A stretch of DNA of 64,000 bases from Adiantum capillus-veneris (GCA_014529385.2 CM043962.1:91318680-91382679); one strand, 5' to 3'. Positions 15,781 to 26,759 are shown, numbered from the stretch's first letter. Made by a program: numbers and translations. The notes: generated from the letters alone by a model not told the origin.

Positions 15781-16150
15781 ATGGGGGTGGGTATGGGCGA
15801 GGGTGAGAGGGGGTGGGGTGGGTAGGGGAGGGGGGTAGGGTGAAGGGGGTCGATAGGGGTGAGGGGATGGGAGAGGGTGGGTAGGGGAGACGGAGTCAGA
15901 GAGTGGGTGGGGGCGAGGGAGTGAGTGGGTGGGTGGTGGGTAGGGGTGAGGCTAGGGGTTTGATATGAGTGAGGTAGGGGTGAGAGAAGATAGAGTAGGG
16001 GCAAGGGGTAAGGGATTGCGTAGGGGTGAGGGTAGCAGTTGGGTAGGGGTGAGGGAAGAGAGAGTGTGGGAGAGGGGGTAGGGGCAAGGGTAGGGGTGGT
16101 TGGGAGTGAGGGTAGGGGGTAGGGATGAGGGAAGAAAGAGTAGGGGCCAA
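15781..16150 (+). repeat. G-rich minisatellite with many GGG/GGGG runs
   Basis: About 370 bp of degenerate units such as GGGTAGGGGTGAGGG on the plus strand. Dozens of closely spaced G triplets and quadruplets make it a strong G-quadruplex candidate on the plus strand, with C-rich DNA on the strand coding for gag. The Pro/Ser-rich ORFs read through it are artefacts. Confidence 0.85.
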
Positions 16151-17040
16151 TGGTGTAGGCAGAAGATATCTAACCTTCTTAGGTGTTTCTAAACCCTTGT
16201 AGAGTGCTTTTAAAAATTCAGAGACATCTCAGATGAAGCTTAAGGTGACCTATTCCTGGATTTGAAAGAAACATGCCCTCTATAGCCCTTGCAAAAAACC
16301 TCCCATGCAGATTCTAGGCAGGAGGATTTTCCATTTGTACCATCACTGGTATGACCGGAAGCTGTACCAAGCAATCTCTTTCAAAATCATCAGTGCATGA
16401 CGCTTTTGTCAATTTGGAAGAGGCTAATCTTATCTTCTGAGACATAGGACACAATAAATATGACTGTCCGCCCATCATCTTCTCAATTGTTGTAGAAACC
16501 TAGTGTAGTGGCATCGGGTGATCCCACAACCATGCACGGGTTGGGGGTTGTCAGAGTCACCCAAGTTGATTTCTTGAATTGGGTCTAGAGAGGGTATTGT
16601 TGAAGATGTTTCTATAGGTGAAGAGGATGCCTCTTTTTGTAGCATAGAGACATCACAAATTGGAGCTGGTGTTTGATCTATATAGAAATATGCATATGTT
16701 TCTTGTAGATAGCCTTGGGGAAGCTCGTCAAAGTGTAGTTCATCAAACACAGAGGTGAGCTTTGACTTGGACAGATACTCAAACACAGAAGAGGTTGAGG
16801 GTTGGGAAAACTCATGCAAAGGAGATTATTTTCCACCTCTATGGTTGATAGGCTCACCAAACATGTAGTACTGAAGTAACATCTGAGTCATCAGCCTCAA
16901 TGACCTCAACAATTGTTTCCTTACACTAGGGCCAACAATTGTAAAGACATTGGAAGATAGAATATTTATAGGAAAAGGCTGAATAGAGACCCCATAACAA
17001 GGCATAGAATTGGTAGCTTCCAACCACTCCACCACGTTTT
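16151..17040 (-). pseudogene. Decayed coding DNA downstream of the protease, gag-only element
   Basis: Minus-strand fragments at 16475-16819 and 16826-17035 are Ser/Pro-rich and without recognised motifs. They lie 3' of the protease on the coding strand, where RT would be expected in an autonomous element, but no RT motif is present. Confidence 0.35.
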
Positions 17041-17620
17041 TCTCTAGCTCGTCAAGTGGAGTAGGCTATTCCAATTCAGGGTTGTACTCCAAAGACAAAG
17101 AACTATGTTGCACCACCGTATCCATCCCTCCTCCTTCAAGGTAAATGGGTTTCATTCAGGAGCCAAGAGTATGTAGCCACATGGTGTTAATGCCCCAAAC
17201 ATGTAGCACTTTAGTGCGGTCAAAACCGGTGATCAAAGGAGGCTAGAGACCTATTGCCAACATGGTGAACTCACGCATTAGGTTGATTCCAGATCCAACA
17301 TCCACTCACTCCTAAGAATTGGCATCCCAAGATGGACACGGTGAGACGAGGGCTTCTATAATCCGTGAGGGGAGGTAGGATATCATATAGGACTCTGATG
17401 GTTGCACCAAAAGGTACTTGCCACTACGACCTACTTCGGGGTAAAGTGATTGAATAATGACAAGTGTGTCACTTTGAAAACCTTCATCTAGCCATAGAGC
17501 AACACTTGTTGGAAGGTGTTATTCTAGATAGTCTTTGTTGTAAGATTTTCTTTTTCTACTAGTGTTTTCTCTTGTACCTTGATTTTTCGTAGGTCAGCTA
17601 TTGCTTCCAAAAAAGCCCCA
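17040..17620 (-). pseudogene. Aspartic protease region of the gag-only element (decayed)
   Basis: The region aligns at nucleotide level with 52885-53409, where the minus strand encodes the protease-like VIVDGGSGINLVN with a retroviral-type D-G-G motif. Shared phrases here include CAAGTGTGTCACT and GCTATTGCTTCCAA. The frame is broken several times in this copy. The protease would process the gag precursor. Confidence 0.5.
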
Positions 17621-17906
17621 TCAATATCAAAGAGCAAAGATGCAGATCCTTTCTTGGCACTAGGGATGGCTTGTCAACTATTGAAGCGGAGTGGGGTATT
17701 CACTAGTGAGATAGTGGGTGGAAGAGTGGAACTTGCTAGAAGGCTAAGACCAAGGGCTAGCCTCCCGGACTAATTGAGGATAGCAATGGGCTCCTCTATG
17801 TCCCGAGTGAGGATGCCAGTGGGGCCCTTTTCTTGTTGGAACTTGACATGAGGGACCACCACCAAAGGATTGGAAAGTGACGGTCGAGGGATGGTGCTAA
17901 CTACTA

Positions 17907-18128
17907 TCAGATTGATTTGGGAAAGGTGAATTCAAGTTGGCTCTGACTTGAGCTCGAAGATGTAGATGTACGTTGTTTTGGTGGACAATCCTTACTGTAG
18001 TGATCTTGAGCCTCAAGGCAATGTCGGCAAGGAGGGCACCCTTCTAAAAAAGGACTTTTGCTTTGGTAATGCTCAACTTTCTTGCATCTATAGCACAAAA
18101 TGTTGGGCCGATAGGATGGGTGAGTCAA
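17907..18128 (-). pseudogene. Gag zinc-knuckle segment
   Basis: The minus strand reads CYRCKKVEHYQSKSP followed by CRHCLEAQDHYSKDCPPK. The second is a CX2CX4HX4C knuckle with a two-residue expansion, and the first has lost its last Cys. A Ser-rich stretch follows. Knuckles bind the element's RNA during packaging. A related tail occurs at about 53700-53760. Confidence 0.6.
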
Positions 18129-18499
18129 AGGACGAGGTGGTATTTGCTCCTATTGCATGGAGGTGAAGGCAGGGGTGTGGAAGCAGGAGGGGCTGAGGGA
18201 GAATGCGCATGATAAAATCTTTGAGAGGGAAAGGTGCTCTGCATACCTTGGATAGGAGGTGTAGTCAGTAAAGGTGGCATGTAGTTTGTAATCCAAATGG
18301 GGAAACCATGCTAGATGCTAACCCTTGTTGAAGAGTTGGAGCAAGGCTCTATTGTACTTGTGGCTATCCCATTAGATAGTATCAATCCTTGTCTTCATGT
18401 CTAGATTTTTCACAGAGGTGGCAATAGGCCCGAAGGGGGAACTCATGTGGAGGATTCCCTAGAGAGCGACATGAGCTACACCAAACCATAATCTTAGAG

Positions 18500-19412
18500 T
18501 CACGTTGAGCCGTAAGATCTTCTAGCTCCCACTTGATCTATTCCAAAGCCTCTTGATGTGGAGGCTTCTCCTCGTCAAGAGAGAAGGGTTCTCCTATTGA
18601 AGAGCTCGTCTCGTGACTTGAGTGCTTCAAGTTCCCTCGGGTCAAATGGACTTTCCAAGAGTGAGGTAGTCTCTACATGAGGAGGGTCGTTGAATAGATT
18701 CCTTGCCCCTTCTATTCTAGCAATAACAAACTCCTACATATTGGCTTCAAGTCGGAGACTCTCTTAGAGTTTTTGCTAAGAATTCTTGGGGAGAGCCTTC
18801 TCCACCCACTTCTTAACCATGACGTCTCTTGGTTGTTGCCGAAGCTTGATGACTAGAGACGTTATTCTTGTCATGAGTTCTGCAAAAGTCTCATTTGGTT
18901 GGAGCACTAGGTTTGCCAACTCATCTAGAACCTTCTCTTGAAAGTCACTTGGTCTGAAAGTTTCACAAAACTGTGGCCATGCTAAGCCATCCAAGGTTGA
19001 CAAAAAGAGTATGAAGTAGGTGTCTTCTCTTTTGAGAACACGACCCGTGTAGAGGGATACAAATCTCCTAACATTGTCATTTGCATTCTCTACAGATATT
19101 CCTTTGAAAGTTGAAAACTTTATGTTTACCTTAGCCAGAACGCTTGCCAGCTCCTCCATGGCTGCCTTCTCAATCAAGAGCCTGTTGTTGCTGAAGAGCT
19201 TGCTGTAGCACAGTTGGTGAGAAGTGTACTAGGGAAGGTGACCTGGGAGGTGAAGAACTGGTTGAGGAAGTGGAGATAGATGTGTGAGAGGGTAGGGGTA
19301 GCGGGGCTGATGGAATTCTACTCATCACAAAAGGTTGGCGCTTTTTGTGGTAGTACTTCAGAGGGCTCAATAGTGGGCTTTGTCGATCTTTAGATTGTCT
19401 TGTATATGTCAT
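18500..19412 (-). pseudogene. Gag of the non-autonomous element, frameshifted
   Basis: A Ser/Pro/Gln-rich N-terminus (19170-19412, ending QQALQQQQALD) overlaps, in a different frame, a retrotransposon gag domain (18776-19177) with the pattern YFILFLSTLDGLAWPQF, ELANLVLQPNETFAELMTRI and KLRQQPRDVMVKKWVEKALP. Gag forms the virus-like particle. One frameshift joins the two parts. A stop at about 18776 and further changes downstream separate it from the zinc-knuckle segment. Confidence 0.7.
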
Positions 19413-19749
19413 GCAATAGCAACAAACCCACCCAAGCTCTGGGTGCGGTGGCCCTTGAACTTGATGGATAGTCTAGACCCACTGGACCATACCCAACTAG
19501 ACTAGGCTAGACTCCCCTAGACGACTCCTGCTATATATTGGGAAGAGAGACTAGACCAGCTAGACCAAGATGGATGAGGCGAAGATGGATTGGACCAAGT
19601 TGGACGAGGGCAAAGCTGGTCTAGATCAAGTTGGACCACACAACAAGCAGACTAGACCAAGCAAGGGGTTGAATCACCTAGCTCCTCAACCATGTATGCT
19701 TAGTGGAGTGGAGTGAGACTTCACTTAAGGTCCCACCGGGAGGGCAAAA
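19413..19749 (-). other. Leader between 5' LTR and gag, gag-only element
   Basis: It includes a run of short degenerate CTAGACCA repeats (about 19470-19660). A convincing tRNA-type primer site was not found next to the LTR. TGGTTGAGGAGC (minus strand, about 19683) is a weak possibility. Confidence 0.4.
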
Positions 19750-20463
19750 AATGAGAGCACCTATAGCAGGAAAACTTGTGTTGTGCTCTCTGTTGTGGGT
19801 TCTCCTTGGTGCAATATGCGTGAAGCCATATTCAATAGAAGGAAAACACAACACAACAATGGAACAAACAACTCAAAAGACACAACAATAGACTCAAAAC
19901 ACCATGGAGATCAACTAACTCATGGAACCAATACAGACTGTGGCTAGCAGCACACTCAACTCCAAGCCCAAAACTCACAAGTCCAATGGGGGTGTCGAGG
20001 CTCCAATGTGCAAGGAGTGTGCATGTGTGCGGTGATGGACACAAGGCACAAGACTCAAGATGCTAGACCATAGAAAGTAGGATGAATCATACAAAGACTG
20101 TTTACACATGTATACCACCATAAAGAGCCACCAACAGATAGCAAAATATCCCAGTCTAGCTAAGTCTATCTCCAAATTGTGGTGGTGATTTGGCCATGGT
20201 GCCCACTCAATCACCACCCGTATCTCTACCACGTGTCATTGCCCACCATAAAGAGCCACCAACGGATAGCAAAATATCCCATTCTAGCTAAGTCTATCTC
20301 CAAGTTGTGGTGGTGATTTGGCCATGGTGCCCACTCAATCACCACTTGTACCTTTGCCATGTGTCATTTCCCAGGCGAGAGTCCATCTAGTGTGGATCCA
20401 AAAGCAGTTGTAACTAGTTGCCTGTCTGTGCAAGTGACATTGTAGCCCTTCTAGAAATATCCA
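19750..20463 (-). mobile_element. 5' LTR of the gag-only element, with an internal duplication
   Basis: Counterpart of 14524-15116. It is longer because a block of about 132 bp (ACCATAAAGAGCCACCAAC to GTGTCATTGCCC) is tandemly repeated at about 20112-20247 and 20248-20373. Confidence 0.65.
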
Positions 20464-20640
20464 TTTTTATAGTTTTTATGCATGTTTTTGTGTGTAAGTC
20501 TATTCTTCACCAAAACTAATTAAACAATAAGAAATAATTCAATAACAAACTAAAATTTAAAAAAATCTTGACTATCATACAAATCTAGAAATAATTTTAA
20601 AAATGCTTCAAAAATATAGACAAAAGTCAATTTTAAGTTT
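20464..20640. repeat. AT-rich satellite-like unit flanking the gag-only element (right)
   Basis: It matches the left flank at about 14405-14523. The phrase TAGTTTTTATGCATGTTT recurs as AAGTTTTTAAGCATGTTT about 170 bp later, indicating a tandem unit. Confidence 0.5.
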
Positions 20641-20655
20641 TTAAGCATGTTTCGT

Positions 20656-20658
20656 GTG

Positions 20659-20698
<40 letters not shown>

Positions 20699-20838
20699 GG
20701 TGGAATTATATGTACATATGTTTGTGTGTGTAGATCCACTACTATGTATGTATGTGTGTTCTTGCTTGTGCTTGTTTGGGAGAGGGAGAGAAACAACGAG
20801 AGTGTAGAGAAAGGGGGGAGGGAGGTAAGTGCAAATCT

Positions 20839-20912
<74 letters not shown>
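20656..20912. repeat. (TG)n, (CT)n and (CA)n microsatellite cluster
   Basis: (TG)n at about 20656-20698, (CT)n at about 20844-20881 running directly into (CA)n at 20881-20912. ORFs read through these are artefacts. Confidence 0.95.
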
Positions 20913-20915
<3 letters not shown>

Positions 20916-21494
20916 CACCACATGCTCAAAATGAGTTCATGACAGTGTTGTTTTTTTTCCCTCTAGAATTTTATTGTTATTACAATGGGTTTTTCCATCA
21001 AAATATCTCGACAATAACATTGATGGTAATACCAACTTTGACAAATTGACAAAAATCGTCAAGAAGTATCATTAGTACCTTTTTTAATGCATAGTAGTGA
21101 GAGATGCATCATCATTAATTCAGTCTACATGTTTCCAATTCATAGCGTTTCCTTGTGTGCCAATCATCATATTGATTTCATTCTATAGAGGAGAACGAAT
21201 TAGTATCCAAACCCATGTGGTTGTTCATGGTTGTAGTGAAGGATGAAAATCTATGGTCTTCCAAAAGGTTGGGCCTTGCACATTTACCTCGTGTTCAACA
21301 GGACTACAGCCATGGCTAGGCCTCAGCTATCTAACACTCTAATTGAATAAAGTGCCAGCGATGGGATCTATGGCGTTGAAGTGAAGCACAATTCCCGCGA
21401 AGCTCGGACATCGTTCGATTTTTTTTTGTTTACTTTTGTGGTCCATGTTTACTTTTTTGGTCCGTGTTTATTTTCCCCCTGTTCGAGTTCACTT
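20913..21494. other. Intergenic region, nothing recognised
   Basis: No repeat or reading frame of interest was found. Confidence 0.4.
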
Positions 21495-21640
21495 TATGAG
21501 AAAGTGGCTTCGTCTTGGGGACAAGAAACCCCACTTGGGTGCGTGGTTAGGATGTCAGGCTACCAATGAGGAGGTCTCAGGTTTGAATGTTCGGATCTCC
21601 GAAAAGGGGGGGGGGGGGGGGGGGGGGGGGGTCGTGGGTC
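21495..21640 (+). mobile_element. tRNA-derived SINE candidate followed by (G)26
   Basis: GTGGTTAGGATGTCAGGCTA resembles an A-box region, and AGGTTTGAATGTTCGG about 30 bp later resembles a pol III B box (consensus GGTTCGANTCC, three mismatches). A run of 26 G follows at 21606-21631. Only the head is recognisable and no target duplication was identified. Confidence 0.3.
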
Positions 21641-22350
21641 AATGCATTGACCTTTTTCTCAATCATCTATCTTCCTCGAGATCCCCACAAGGAGTCCCTA
21701 TCCATCGATCCCATCACCCACCTTTCATTTGATTAGCTTGTTAGATAGTGTTTGTAAAAGAAGATATGCCCTCCTCCTCTAAAAGAATTCTTCAATAAAG
21801 TTAAAATTATGCAAAACCTTGTTAGAGCATTATCTTCACCTTCTAGGTGCTTTTCCTCCGGCTTTCTCATATCACTTGCACCAGCCCTTGGTTGTGGGTT
21901 GCCATCCATACACTTGCAAGGCACAATTTTCAAGCATGCTTAGGGTTTTCACTTGCACCTTGCCCATTTTAGGCATGTTTTGGCCATTTTTCCTGTTTAG
22001 GGTGAGGTTTCTACTTTTTGGCCTGTCCCTAAAGGGGTAAGGCCTTAGTGATGCCTTCCCTTTTTGCTAATAAAAAAGGGAAGGTTATTTCTTAAAAATC
22101 CATTTTTTTAATTGGTTTAAGCATGTAGAGGATACTAGTTACAAAAAATTTGAATCGTGAAAAAGAGACTGTTCATTGGTTGATGGTAGTCACTCATCAC
22201 AGGGAGAGGCTTGTAAAGAAAATGATGGAAACTTCATCATGGAAGGTGAGATACTTATTAATTTCACCTACTCTACCTTACCTAAGAGGCTAAGGCTTTG
22301 GTATAGGAGTAGCATGAGGGGCTGCGGACAGTAGTAAAGTCGTAAGCTCT
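21641..22350. other. Intergenic region, nothing recognised
   Basis: Small ORFs overlap in several frames with no known motifs. Confidence 0.4.
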
Positions 22351-22355
22351 GTGCG

Positions 22356-22359
<4 letters not shown>

Positions 22360-22424
<65 letters not shown>

Positions 22425-22456
22425 CGACCTACCTAAGCTTCATATGTGTGCAAGTG

Positions 22457-22505
<49 letters not shown>
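22360..22505. repeat. Two (GA)n tracts
   Basis: (GA)n at 22360-22419 and at about 22458-22505, separated by 38 bp. They have the opposite polarity to the CT tracts that follow at 22702. Confidence 0.95.
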
Positions 22506-22507
<2 letters not shown>

Positions 22508-22603
22508 TGTCCCTTCACGCACTCGCAAGGGGAAGGGAGAGCAACTCCCTACATGCTTGGATAGAGATATGATAAACTTAGACGAAGAGGGAGAAAGAGA
22601 GAG

Positions 22604-22698
22604 GGAAAAAGATGATCACGACACTAATACCCTCCCCTCCTAGGCAGCTTGAATCCACTCCCTTTCTCTCACATACAAGAACATGTAGGAATTCTCTC

Positions 22699-22738
<40 letters not shown>

Positions 22739-22826
22739 AGGGAAAAAGATGCTCATGACACTAATACCCTCCCCTCCTAGGCAGCTTGAATCCACTCCCT
22801 TTCTCTCACATACAAGAACATGTAGG

Positions 22827-22830
<4 letters not shown>
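22604..22830. repeat. Tandem duplication of a block of about 97 bp ending in CT tracts
   Basis: GGAAAAAGATGATCACGACA to AACATGTAGGAATT (22604-22692) recurs at 22741-22830 with three or four changes. Each copy leads into a (CT)n tract (22702-22737 and 22831-22917). Confidence 0.9.

Positions 22831-22917
<87 letters not shown>
22831..22917. repeat. (CT)n tract at the 5' junction of LINE 2
   Basis: Eighty-seven bases of CT dinucleotide lead straight into LINE coding DNA. Confidence 0.97.
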
Positions 22918-22919
<2 letters not shown>

Positions 22920-23780
22920 GCTTACGGAGGATGGTTTTGTGGCGAGGCCCAGATACATGGACACCCACTTGTCTCATGGGATATGATGTGCTATTGGCCA
23001 AATACGCACATCTTCACACCAACTGTGGATCGAGACTGGGATATACAGCGGAGTACCAGCAGAGGCCAGGACATGCCCTCTGTGTGACATCAAGCTTGAG
23101 ACAGAGTTGCACTACACATGCCACTGCCCCATCTACTACGAGATACGAGGCCACTTCCATTGCTTGTTCAAAGATGGCTTTGGACCATTCTCTAGAGTCA
23201 TGCGGTACGAGGATCAGAGATGCCTGGGTTTGTTTTTGCTCCAGCTGCGCAGACACAAAGAGAGCCTGATGAGAGGAGAGGCTAGCCAGTCTCAGAGACA
23301 GATCACAGACTTCTTTAGAGCTGCCACTGGACACCTGAAGGAGTTACTACCACAGCAGAGCTTGTCGCTTTACACCAGAGGCATACTGATCGACCGAGCG
23401 ACTGAGCTGGGGAGATCCAAACACCCACGACTGCGGAGGACTACACAGCATCGACGAAGACTGCATTAGAGGATTCGGTTCACTTTGGTTTGACATGCAT
23501 GACGCTTGGTCAGACTACTAACCATGGAGGAGATTGATGAGATCCACTAGTGACCAATGATGGATCTCCTATGATCTAGCTATCCCAGCTACCTATTTAG
23601 CTGCTTAATCCACACCTAGCAGTTTAGGATTCCATAGTATTTTATTTTGTCATTTGGTCATTCTGTCAGTTTGTCATCTTGTTACTCTGACTTTGTATCA
23701 GATCCACCACATTGTAACTTTTTGGTCTCATAGGTCACTTTGGCCTTTTGAAGACGTTAATACAACATTTCATTTCATTT
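22918..23780 (+). mobile_element. LINE 2: severely 5'-truncated LINE tail
   Basis: The last 860 bp of a LINE. The coding part (about 22918-23470) is homologous to LINE 3 at 54833-55370: DGFVARPRYMDTHLSHG, then a zinc knuckle CPLCDIKLETELHYTCHC, then YYEIRGHFHCLF. The frame is broken (for example near 22986). The 3' tail has the hairpin GGTCACTTTGGCC, CTTTTGAAG, and (CATTT)n, then CTCTCTCTCTC. It lies between CT tracts on both sides. Confidence 0.85.
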
Positions 23781-23790
23781 CTCTCTCTCT

Positions 23791-24509
23791 CATCCAAAAT
23801 AGGACGTGATAGGATTGGATCACAGGATCCACTGTCAATTGGAAGAGGAGGATCGATGAATGCAATGACTGCTATGATACAGACTCGTAGCTATATAAGG
23901 GTTGTGTAAAGGGCTATGGGAATATTTGGTAGAAGGTTTCCTTTGTCACATGCTTCCATTTGAGTGTGGGGACAAAGCTGAGGGAAGAGAGAAGATCCTC
24001 AAAACTAAGGTGAAGTTTGGTGAAGGGTAGCATTGGCTAGTGAGCAACGATAGGTAGATTCAATAGAGAGCACCCATGTAGCAAGCTTTAGGAAACATAG
24101 CTTGGCTCATTTTTGTGAAGGATTTGTTTTTGTCATAATAGAGAAGTCAGCAAGTCATTAACTGAGGTTGGTATCTTTGTGTAATTTTTTGTGAAAATAG
24201 AGAAGTCAGCAAGTCATTAACCAAAGTTGGCATCTTTCTGTAAATTTTTTGTTGTTACCAAAACAAAAATGTTAGGAAGTCCTTGAACATGGTGCGGCGT
24301 GGGTGAGCGGGCTTAGCTATGACAATCTGGGTGTCAAACACTAGGTAAGTGAAGAGAGGCTAAGAGTAACCAATTCCCTAGTGCTTAAATGTAGAGGCAT
24401 GCTTGATTGTACCCAGATGTGCAATAGATTGGGTGTGATAGTCATGTCTATATTGCTTGGCTGGTAGAGGCGAGATAGAGGTTGCTTGATGGGGAGCAAT
24501 CCTACATGC
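23791..24509. other. Intergenic region, nothing recognised
   Basis: A block of about 60 bp with AGAGAAGTCAGCAAGTCATT is tandemly repeated at about 24139 and 24199. No gene is seen. Confidence 0.45.
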
Positions 24510-24510
24510 T

Positions 24511-25130
24511 ATGTTGGAGGCCTTATTCACAAAAGTCAAAGCATCAATAGCGCCAATGCATGTGTGTGCTTACATTTTAATTAAAGGAAGATGGGTGGAC
24601 TTATATGCTATGAGGATATTCGAGCTATATGAGAACATCATCTTCATGGGAGCTACAATGCCATTGCCCATTGCAACAAAAAACATCAAGATCCACAATG
24701 TCCTAATGCGCTCATCATGCATCGAAATTGCTGACTTTGGCATTGCGCGATGTCTAGGTTGGCGTCAAGACGAAGAGTCCTCAAGGGTTGTGCCATCTTC
24801 TAAGAGATGTTGCACAATGATGGACTGTATGCAGCAGCTCAGAGTCCTCAAGGGTTGTGCCATCTTCCAAGAGATGTTGCACAGTGATAGACAATTTGCA
24901 GAGGAGGCCTCCATGGGGGCATATAAGTAATGTAGGGACTCTTTTTCTGAAGCTAGGAAGCTTGCAAGAGATCCAACCACTGTTAAAGCTGGTGTCGACA
25001 GAGGCCAGGGATTTTTTGCAGCTATGTTTACAGAGAGCCCCCTAGGCAAGGCCCACAGTAGCAAGAGCTTCTGCAACAGCCATTTGTCATGGATGGACTG
25101 CAAGAGAGACGAGGTGGCGGATGGGATGGA
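24511..25130 (+). pseudogene. MAPKKK-like protein kinase fragment, broken
   Basis: In frame 1 at about 24684-24765 the translation IKIHNVLM...IEIADFGIARC matches the kinase catalytic loop (K, N) and the Mg-binding DFG motif, but the HRD part is lost. In another frame at about 24940-25045 the translation KLGSLQEI...STEARDFLQLCLQRAP, then a stop and ARPT, matches subdomains X-XI of plant MEKK/YODA-type MAPKKKs. A 62-bp tandem duplication (GAGTCCTCAAGGGTTGTGCC) lies between. Frameshifts, a stop and the duplication show that it makes no kinase. No introns are visible across the retained part, so it may be a retro-copy. Confidence 0.6.
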
Positions 25131-26340
25131 GTATAATTTTGAGAAATTATTTGCAGGATGGACTCCAAGATGCATAATATATGGCATATGCAATTTATTA
25201 TTAATTTTGACTTGTTTATTAAAAAATCAAAGAAAATTATAAAAGGCACTGAAAAAACAAAATTGATAGATCAACAATTAAGAAAATCCATTGAAAAACA
25301 CTATTTTATTACTTTTTGGTGGATTTCTCCATTTTTAAGCTCCAATATCAACAAAAACTAATGAAAATAAGCAAAAAGACTATTTTTTGATGTAATTTTT
25401 TATAGTATATACAACATTTACACTCATTGTGGAGATTTTATTAGCTAAAATTTCCTAGTTCGTGTTTTTTAAGGGAATTATTAGGTAATTGTACAAAAAC
25501 CATACGTTAATATCCAACTTTTTCTCCCTCTTGAAACATTGCCCTTAATTAATGAAGTGTCCTTCCCCCTCTCCTAGATGGAGTACTCCGGGCCCACTCT
25601 GTGCATGGGTTGAACAATTGTGTCTATGCATAACCGTGATTGGCTCTACCATGCTTTGAAAGTCAATGCAATTCAAATCAGTATGCGGTGCAAGAGTTGG
25701 GTCTTGAGTAGTTAACTAAGGGTTTCCGTGGTTGAGGTATCTTGTTGATGTATTCTAACTAGCAAATTTTGTAATTTATGTGCTCTTTGCCTGATTGTAC
25801 CGTCTGGATGCTTTGGCACACTCATTTCTTGAGTTGTCAGCAACAATGATGACGGTTGCTGAGACTTAACTCTCCATTCGTATTTCAGTTTTCGGTTGAT
25901 GAGCTGTTGTGGTGGGGTTTTTTGAGATTTAACTTTCCACTGATTTATCAGCTTTGCAGTTTGTGGAGAAGATAAATGCTCCTTTGGTTTCCAAACCCAT
26001 CTAGTGCAGAATCTCTTTTGAAATATGTTTTTTTCTGAGTTGTTAGATGTGAAACTTTCTTAAGTTTTGTAGATGAGTTTTTGGGCACCCAAATTTGAGA
26101 CGGATTGTCTTTGAGTTGTGCTTTTGGTATCCAATCTGCCTCACTCCTTGCATGCTGCTTGTAGCATTTTCTTGACTAGAAGCTGACGTAGATTGATTAT
26201 TCCCTAGTTTCTTTTGTGGGCAACCTCTTTTCCATTCCTCTTTTCTCGGTGCAATTGGAACTAAGAGTTGTCCTCCCTTAAGTGATAGCTTGAGTTGATT
26301 GGTGTCTCAATTTGGTATTTCCTTGTATGTCCGCATCCAT
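25131..26340. other. AT-rich region 3' of Athila-like element B, no LTR found
   Basis: On the minus strand this is where the end of element B and its 3' LTR should lie. I find no match to the 925-bp LTR. Short minus-strand frames below 26340 may be the decayed tail of the element. Confidence 0.4.
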
Positions 26341-26344
26341 GAGA

Positions 26345-26660
26345 TTCCAAGAATCATCATCTCATTCATATCTTCATTTGGTATGCATATTAATTGAGAA
26401 GGGCATGCAAATCCTTTTGCTATCACATTCAAGTTAACCACTCCCAATGCCGGTGTTGGGTTTTTGTTGCATCCTTTGATAGAAGATATTCTCGATGCTA
26501 AAGACTAATTCGTAACTTTCTTGTAAGTGGAATAACTGACTACATATATTTTTGTGCCGATTTCTACTAATGCATTTACGCTATGATTGTTCAATTGTAC
26601 TGTGATGTGAAGGTCAATTCCATCCAACCATTAATCATCTATTGATACTGCATCATTTTG
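26345..26660 (-). pseudogene. Protease-like segment downstream of integrase (element B)
   Basis: Minus-strand translation across two stops gives HITVQLNNHSVNALVEIGTK and, later, EMMILGISWMRTYK. These are arranged like the catalytic strand and the C-terminal ILG strand of a retroviral-type aspartic protease, about 85 residues apart. The expected D-T/S-G is E-I-G here, so it would be inactive as read. It lies 3' of integrase, where no protease is expected; the normal protease is at 30803-31290. Confidence 0.4.
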
Positions 26661-26759
26661 TGATTCCCATAGTCTTTTATCCTGTTCCAAAGTGTTGATG
26701 GGAACATGTGCTTGTTGATTTCTGAAAGCAGCTTTCCTCTTGAGTACTCGAAGTCGAGC

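Larger units (their letters stand above)
14524..20463 (-). mobile_element. Non-autonomous LTR retrotransposon carrying only gag and protease
   Basis: Two direct repeats of about 590-710 bp (14524-15116 and 19750-20463) flank about 4.6 kb of internal DNA. On the minus strand this reads gag, then a zinc-knuckle region, then an aspartic protease. No reverse transcriptase, RNase H or integrase motif can be found. This fits the TR-GAG class of non-autonomous elements, which rely on other elements for pol functions. Many frameshifts show it is old. A relative lies at 52860-53850. Confidence 0.65.

Noticed and set aside
15762-16150. Pro/Ser-rich proteins on the minus strand
   Set aside because: They are read through the G-rich minisatellite and reflect its composition only.
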